Source: BOG-994 sp049514215 (GTDB taxonomy: Bacteria > Pseudomonadota > Gammaproteobacteria > Burkholderiales > Burkholderiaceae_D). Taken from it: a stretch of 38,440 nt of DNA. The number at the start of each line of letters is the position of its first letter. The first letter of the stretch is position 1. Made by a program: the position numbers and the translations under genes. Of the stretch, positions 33,931 to 38,440 are shown one piece after another. Where the stretch lies: the NCBI GenBank assembly GCA_049514215.1, contig JBEKVI010000051.1:1-38440 (forward strand), in the 5' to 3' direction. Under the pieces are notes generated by a model that searched no databases, was not told the origin of the DNA, and saw only the letters and a program-made list of their open reading frames with translations.

Positions 33931-35082
33931 CTATTTCACGAAATTGCCGTGGCTTCCAATCATGGTGATTTCGACGAACCGCGAACCGTTATGATTCTCC
34001 GGCGAATAGGTGATCGTAAAGCCGCCCAGATCGTAGTCGCGCAGCGTCTCTAGCGCTGCGATCAGGCCCTCGCGCGTGAGATCGCGTCCCGCACGACGCA
34101 GCCCCTCCACAAACACGCGGGCCGCAATGTAGCCTTCCATGGTTCCAAAGTCCGGTGTGGTGATCCCCGCTGCCTTCAGGGCGGCGGTGTACTCACGCTG
34201 TAGTGGCGAAACATTGCTCCAGGGAAAGGGTACGACCTGCGTGATCATGACTCCCGAGCCGCTTGGGCCCAATGCGTCGGCCAGTTCCTGGCTTCCGACG
34301 AAGGAGACGTTGACGAACTGTCCCGTATAGCCTGCAGCACGCAAGGATTGGATGAGCGCGGCGCAGGATGCGTAGGCACTGATTTGCACAATGGCGTTGG
34401 GGTCGGCCGCGCGCAAGGTCTTCATCGCCTCGCTCACATCGACGCTGTTGCGCTCGACGGTGGCGAGCGCGGTGACTTTCAGATGTCGGCGATCCATGGC
34501 GCGGTTCACGCCCTCCAGTCCGGCCTTGCCATAGGCGTCATTTTGATAAAACACGCCGATGCGGTTGGTTCCGGTGGTCGTGAGCTGATCGACGATTCGT
34601 TCGGTTTCGTCGATGTAGCTTGCTCTTACGTTGAAGACATAGCGGTTAAACGGTTCGCGCAGCGAACTGGCGCCGGTGTAGGCCCCGAAGAAAGGAACCC
34701 GGTTTTCGGTATAGATCGGGGCGGCCGCGTTGGACGTCGGGGTTCCCACGTAGCCGAACAGTGCGAAGACCCCGTCCTTATGGACCAGATCGAGGGTGTT
34801 TTGACGCGCCCGCTCGCTCTCGTAGCCGTCGTCTTTCACCCGCAGTTCGATTTTGCGTCCATAGATGCCCCCGCGGGCGTTGACCGCATCGAAATAGATT
34901 CGCGCCCCCAGATTCATATTCGCGCCCAGCTTGGCCGCCGGGCCCGATAGAGCGGCGGACTGCCCGAGCAGGATCGTTTTGTCCGAGACGCCAATCTCGC
35001 TAGCGCTGGCCGGCCCGAAGCCGACGACGCCAAACAGCCCTGCGGCCAGCACACACAAACCCGACTCGAGAAAGGAATTCAT
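33931..35082 (-). CDS. Orphan ABC-type branched-chain amino-acid-like substrate-binding protein
   Basis: 383 residues from ATG at 35082, which gives a signal peptide ending PASAS; upstream in-frame starts at 35091 and 35160 would add a charged N-terminal extension. The periplasmic-binding-protein type 1 fold is clear: ILLGQSAALSGPAAKLG, YFDAVNARGGIYGRKIEL, DDGYESERARQNT and VFYQNDAYGKAGLEGV. The family binds Leu/Ile/Val, amides, urea or aromatic acids. No permease or ATPase gene is adjacent, so it is an orphan or serves a transporter encoded elsewhere. It lies upstream of, and on the same strand as, the nas operon. Confidence 0.92.
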   Translation of the reverse strand: MNSFLESGLCVLAAGLFGVVGFGPASASEIGVSDKTILLGQSAALSGPAAKLGANMNLGARIYFDAVNARGGIYGRKIELRVKDDGYESERARQNTLDLVHKDGVFALFGYVGTPTSNAAAPIYTENRVPFFGAYTGASSLREPFNRYVFNVRASYIDETERIVDQLTTTGTNRIGVFYQNDAYGKAGLEGVNRAMDRRHLKVTALATVERNSVDVSEAMKTLRAADPNAIVQISAYASCAALIQSLRAAGYTGQFVNVSFVGSQELADALGPSGSGVMITQVVPFPWSNVSPLQREYTAALKAAGITTPDFGTMEGYIAARVFVEGLRRAGRDLTREGLIAALETLRDYDLGGFTITYSPENHNGSRFVEITMIGSHGNFVK

Positions 35083-35662
35083 GCGGGGCATCCATCGGTT
35101 AAAGCGGTGTCGGTGCAGTGGCGCTGTGACGGGCTCGTCTCGTTGGGATTTCTGTCTCATGGCAATGTGAAGCGTACCGGATGAAAGTGTGGAAACGCGC
35201 GCCTTGACGACGGCATGAACAAGGGCACGGTGTACGAATAGACCACTGGCCCCCCGCCCCCGCGTAGACGCTCTTCGCGTAACGTATAGCGTACCGGATG
35301 GGCTGTTAAAGGCATGCCATGCCCCGCAAGTTGTTCAGTTTTTTTGGTCTGGCGGGTGCTTTGCCGCGGTCGATTCGGTGTCTCCCCGTCGCAACGACCC
35401 CCGATTCTAGAGAGATTCGCAGGGTGTGGACGAATCCGTAACAACATTTTCTGTAACCGGGCGTGCCGCCTTTCCCATCTAGGGGTTCCGCGGAATCTTT
35501 CGCGCAAGCGCGATAAGCGGTTAACCCCACATCGACGAGACCGACGTTCAAATCCAAGTGGACCGATTCTCCGGCCGGGGTGGAGGCACCGGGTCTTCGC
35601 GTCTGGGCCGTCTCGTCCGGGACGAATGTGTCCACAGTCGAAACCTAACCAGGAGAGAACCG
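35083..35662. other. Long divergent intergenic region with a 13-bp direct repeat
   Basis: 580 bases between divergent genes (500 if the binding protein starts at 35160). AGCGTACCGGATG occurs at 35171-35183 and 35288-35300, 117 bases apart. A T7 run lies at about 35339-35345. Frames in this stretch run on as shadows of the DUF4139 gene or lack any family feature. No RNA gene was recognised. Confidence 0.45.
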
Positions 35663-37102
35663 ATGCGAGATGCATGCCTTCGGGCTGTAGCAACCTTGGC
35701 CTTCGCTTTGACCGGGGCGGCGGCCCAAGCCTCCCCCGAATCGGTCACCACAGAAGAGGCGCAAAGGCAGGTCGCCGTCACCATCTACAACAGCGACCTT
35801 GCGCTCGTGAAGGACATGCGGCACGTCGGTCTCAGCGAAGGCAGTTCAAGCCTCGCGTGGCGCGACGTCTCGGCACGCATCCGACCCGAGACCGCGTTGC
35901 TGCGCGATGTGTCGGACCCGAAAAACGTCGCGGTTATCGAACAGAATTTCGACTTCGATCTCTTAACGCCTCAAACCCTGCTCCAAAAGTACGTCGGTCA
36001 AAAGGTCCGCGTTCTGACGACCAATCCAGCCACGGGCGTACAAACCAGCGAGGAAGCGACCGTTCTGGCAGCGCAGGACGGCGTGGTGCTGCGCTATGCC
36101 GACCGTATCGAGTCAAATCCTACTGGCCGCATCGCGTTCCAAGCCGTGCCCGACAATCTGCGCGACCGCCCCACGCTGGTTCTGGATCTGCGCGCGGCGC
36201 GTTCAGGAGCCGAGGATCTGGAGCTTTCCTACCTCACCTCCGGGCTTTCTTGGCGAGCCGACTATGTTGCCGAACTGTCGGACTCCAACGAGACCCTGGA
36301 TCTGAACGCCTGGGTCACGCTATCGAACCAAAGCGGCGCCGCGTATCGCAACGCGCGGCTGCAGCTAGTTGCCGGAGACGTCAATCGGGTCCGCGACACG
36401 CTGCAAATGCAGCAAGGGATGCTGGCCCGCGCGGCAGAGCCTTTACCCGCGCTGAAGAAGGCGGTCGAGGAGAATCTCCTCGACTATCATCTTTATACGC
36501 TCGCCAATCCTACGACACTCGCCCAAAATCAGACCAAGCAAGTGGCGTTGCTCGAGGCGCAGCGCATCCCGGTGACGACCGAATATCTCCTGCAGGGAGC
36601 CGACTATTACTATCGTGCCAGTGTCCCGGACATCGGCCGAAAGCTGAAAGTCGGCGTACTCGCGCATTTCCAGAATGTGGCTCCCAGTCTGGGTGTTCCC
36701 CTGCCCAAGGGAATCATCCGCGTCTACAAGAAAGATGCCGCAGGTCACGCCCAATTTGTCGGCGAGGATCAAATCGACCACACACCCAACAAGCAGCCGG
36801 TTGATCTCAAACTGGGATACGCGTTCGATGTGACCGCATCGAAGCGACAAAGCGAATTTCATAAGTCACCCGGTGCGGGACCCTATCAGTTCGTCTACGA
36901 AGCCGCCTACGAAATCGAGATCCATAACGCCAAGTCCAGTGCGGTGACGGTCCATGTGCAAGAGCCGATTCCCGGAGATTGGGAGATCGTTTCGGAGTCC
37001 AAGCCGCATCGCGTGGAAGCGGCCAATGTCTCCGGTTGGAATGTCGCGGTGGCGCCCGGTGGCATGGAGACGCTCCAGTACCGCATCAAAGTTCGTCTCT
37101 AG
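35663..37102 (+). CDS. DUF4139-family secreted protein
   Basis: 479 residues from ATG at 35663 with AGGAGAG about 6 nt upstream; upstream in-frame codons to 35558 add no signal sequence. Residues 1-23 form a signal peptide ending AAAQA. The middle and C-terminal part match the DUF4139 domain: LELSYLTSGLSWRADYVAEL, LDLNAWVTLSNQSGAAYRNA, RLQLVAGDVN and the final beta-rich KVGVLAHFQNVAPSLGVPLPKG region. Such proteins have a repeated beta-sandwich arrangement and no known activity. Probably periplasmic. The next gene begins about 100 bases downstream on the same strand. Confidence 0.88.
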   Translation: MRDACLRAVATLAFALTGAAAQASPESVTTEEAQRQVAVTIYNSDLALVKDMRHVGLSEGSSSLAWRDVSARIRPETALLRDVSDPKNVAVIEQNFDFDLLTPQTLLQKYVGQKVRVLTTNPATGVQTSEEATVLAAQDGVVLRYADRIESNPTGRIAFQAVPDNLRDRPTLVLDLRAARSGAEDLELSYLTSGLSWRADYVAELSDSNETLDLNAWVTLSNQSGAAYRNARLQLVAGDVNRVRDTLQMQQGMLARAAEPLPALKKAVEENLLDYHLYTLANPTTLAQNQTKQVALLEAQRIPVTTEYLLQGADYYYRASVPDIGRKLKVGVLAHFQNVAPSLGVPLPKGIIRVYKKDAAGHAQFVGEDQIDHTPNKQPVDLKLGYAFDVTASKRQSEFHKSPGAGPYQFVYEAAYEIEIHNAKSSAVTVHVQEPIPGDWEIVSESKPHRVEAANVSGWNVAVAPGGMETLQYRIKVRL

Positions 37103-37199
37103 GGCGGCGCCGGCGCGCCGCGCGCCCGATTGCCCGAAGGCGGCGCGACACCGCATAATGCAGCCCTCGTTCCAGTGGTCGTATACGACTCGAATCGCG

Positions 37200-37901
37200 A
37201 TGGAATCCAGCGCCACCCAACCCACCGTCCGAAAGGTTTTCTGGGAAGATCCCTACAAGACCTCCCTTTTCACCTCCGTCAAGACGGTCCAAGGGGACGA
37301 GATTACCCTGTACGACACCATTTTCTATGCCTTCTCCGGCGGCCAGGAGAGCGATGCGGGAACGATTGGCACGCACCGCGTCCTTCAGGCCGAAAAAAGA
37401 GGACTAGATATCCTCTATCGACTCGAGGCAGGCCATGGCCTTGTGCCCGGTGATGCCGTTGAAGTGGAGATCGACTGGTCGAGGCGCTACGCCTTGATGC
37501 GGCTGCACTTTGCCGCGGAGGTCGTCTTGGAGATGGTGCTGCGGCTTGCTCCGGGAATCGAAAAGATCGGTGCCCACATCAGTCCATCGAAAGCACGCAT
37601 CGATTTTGGATGGTCGAGCAACATCGCGGAGCTGTTTCCGCGCCTTCAAGAAGGGGTAAGCCAGATTGTCGCCTCGAATGAAGCAATTACGAGCGCCTAC
37701 TCGAGCGAGGTCGACCAGAGGCGCTACTGGAAGATTGACGCGTTTGCCGCGGTGCCGTGTGGCGGAACGCATCTGCGGCGTACCGGTGAAATCGGCGAAA
37801 TCGAACTGCGGCGCAAGAATGTCGGCCGCGGCAAGGAACGGATCGAGATCAGTCTGCGCTACAACGAGGCGGCGCCGACCCATCGCGAAAAAGCGGCATA
37901 G
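37200..37901 (+). CDS. AlaX-like alanyl-tRNA editing protein
   Basis: 233 residues from ATG at 37200; an in-frame ATG at 37158 would add 14 residues. TLYDTIFYAFSGGQESDAGTI matches the SGGQ-containing N-terminal beta-barrel of AlaX and the AlaRS editing domain. The C-terminal metal motif CGGTH is intact (VPCGGTHLRRTGEIG). The first metal motif, normally HxxxH, reads H-F-A-A-E in RLHFAAEVVLEM, so one of the four usual zinc ligands is Glu. AlaX proteins deacylate Ser- or Gly-tRNA(Ala) in trans. Family call is good; activity with the altered ligand set is uncertain. Confidence 0.85.
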   Translation: MESSATQPTVRKVFWEDPYKTSLFTSVKTVQGDEITLYDTIFYAFSGGQESDAGTIGTHRVLQAEKRGLDILYRLEAGHGLVPGDAVEVEIDWSRRYALMRLHFAAEVVLEMVLRLAPGIEKIGAHISPSKARIDFGWSSNIAELFPRLQEGVSQIVASNEAITSAYSSEVDQRRYWKIDAFAAVPCGGTHLRRTGEIGEIELRRKNVGRGKERIEISLRYNEAAPTHREKAA

Positions 37902-37979
37902 CTCCCCGGGGCCAGGAGATCGCTCGGGCGGGATGTGCCGGACACGAAGGATCGTGTCCTTCACGCACGAGCGCTGCGC

Positions 37980-38440
37980 CTAGTCGTCCAGACCCAGTGT
38001 TCGACCGGCGAATCCGGCCGCGTCGAAATAACGGGTTGAGCCGACGGTTTCGTAGATCAGGGAAGTCTTCAGCGCCGATGGGCCCGCCTCCGAGGTCAGC
38101 CGAGCCGCGCTCCAGGGGGGTTCTTTGCCTCCACGAAAGGCTTCGCGCAAAATCCGGCCCTCAAGTGTGCCGCGAGAGGGCAATTGCAGTCCCAGCAGAT
38201 CGGCCAGAGTCTGGCCGATGTCGGCGTTGCTGGCGGGAACAGGGTCGACGAAGGCGCTGCGAAAGTCCGGTCCCATCGCAGCCATGAAGTTGTAGGTATC
38301 GGCGCGACTGAAACTGCCATGCATGCCTTGACCCTGCTGAAGTCCCGTATCTGCGATCTCGACTCCACAGTTCGTGGCGATCTGGCAGCCGCTTGGCCTG
38401 GATGCGAAGTTCACGACGATTGCGGGTTTGGGCGTCACGG
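37980..38440 (-). CDS. Alkaline-phosphatase-superfamily protein (partial, C-terminal end)
   Basis: The last 153 codons of a gene whose start lies beyond the window edge. HGSFSRADTYNFMAAMGPDFRSAF, the SNADIGQTLADLLGL segment and a C-terminal beta strand region are typical of the C-terminal part of type I phosphodiesterase / nucleotide pyrophosphatase or sulfatase-like members, where the His of HGS contributes to the metal site. The GTG at 38438 is in frame but probably internal. Transcribed towards the AlaX gene, with about 80 bases between the stops. Confidence 0.75.
   Translation of the reverse strand, partial: VTPKPAIVVNFASRPSGCQIATNCGVEIADTGLQQGQGMHGSFSRADTYNFMAAMGPDFRSAFVDPVPASNADIGQTLADLLGLQLPSRGTLEGRILREAFRGGKEPPWSAARLTSEAGPSALKTSLIYETVGSTRYFDAAGFAGRTLGLDD

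Noticed and set aside
35314..36804. Plus-strand open frame of 496 codons
   Set aside because: It overlaps the DUF4139 gene in another frame and is arginine- and serine-rich with no motifs, as expected of a shadow frame in GC-rich DNA.

Overview
The window comes from a GC-rich proteobacterial chromosome. Gene content (a PQQ operon, a DUF2242-type lipoprotein, assimilatory nitrate genes behind a sigma-54 promoter, an orphan branched-chain-amino-acid-type binding protein) suits a betaproteobacterium or a related gammaproteobacterium. This is inference from family distribution; there is no rRNA or other phylogenetic marker here. No tRNA, rRNA, CRISPR array, transposase, integrase or phage gene was seen.

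Layout. 1-1257 (-): N-terminal part of an SdsA1-like alkyl sulfatase cut by the window edge. 1366-3456 (-): MHYT-GGDEF-EAL cyclic-di-GMP protein. 3758-9707 (-): four-gene, translationally coupled operon encoding an uncharacterised 'MSGPKT' protein, a Clp/Hsp100-type AAA+ ATPase, a compact radical-SAM protein and a double-zinc-ribbon Ser/Thr kinase with a C-terminal membrane hairpin. This is the best candidate for an undescribed system. 9977-10300 (-): small secreted four-cysteine protein. 10495-13670 (-): complete pqqABCDE operon, including the 24-residue pqqA. 13967-15960 (+): divergent NarL-type two-component pair with a MoxY-like sensor. 16089-18835 (+): cupin, ureohydrolase and an AmpG-like MFS transporter. 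18867-21619: PPOX-type flavoprotein, DUF2242 lipoprotein, SH3 protein and a 100-residue orphan. 21678-22853 (-): LtrA family. 23014-27913: catabolic-looking block with an amidase (+) facing an FAH-family protein / ketopantoate-reductase-like / acyl-CoA synthetase operon (-). 28126-33726 (-): nitrate assimilation operon (NarK-type porter, FAD electron-transfer subunit, NasA) behind a textbook -24/-12 promoter. 33931-35082 (-): orphan periplasmic binding protein. 35663-37102 (+): DUF4139 protein. 37200-37901 (+): AlaX-like tRNA-editing protein. 37980-38440 (-): C-terminal end of an alkaline-phosphatase-superfamily protein.

How the parts work together. The pqq operon would supply pyrroloquinoline quinone, and the two-component pair beside it resembles regulators of PQQ-dependent alcohol oxidation, although no quinoprotein dehydrogenase gene lies in the window. 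The nas genes import nitrate and reduce it to nitrite under nitrogen control, but no nitrite reductase is present here. In the 3758-9707 operon, an unfoldase-type ATPase, a radical enzyme, a membrane-tethered kinase and an unknown scaffold or substrate protein are made from one message. The operon has a good sigma-70 promoter, and the first ribosome-binding site lies in a short 5' hairpin.
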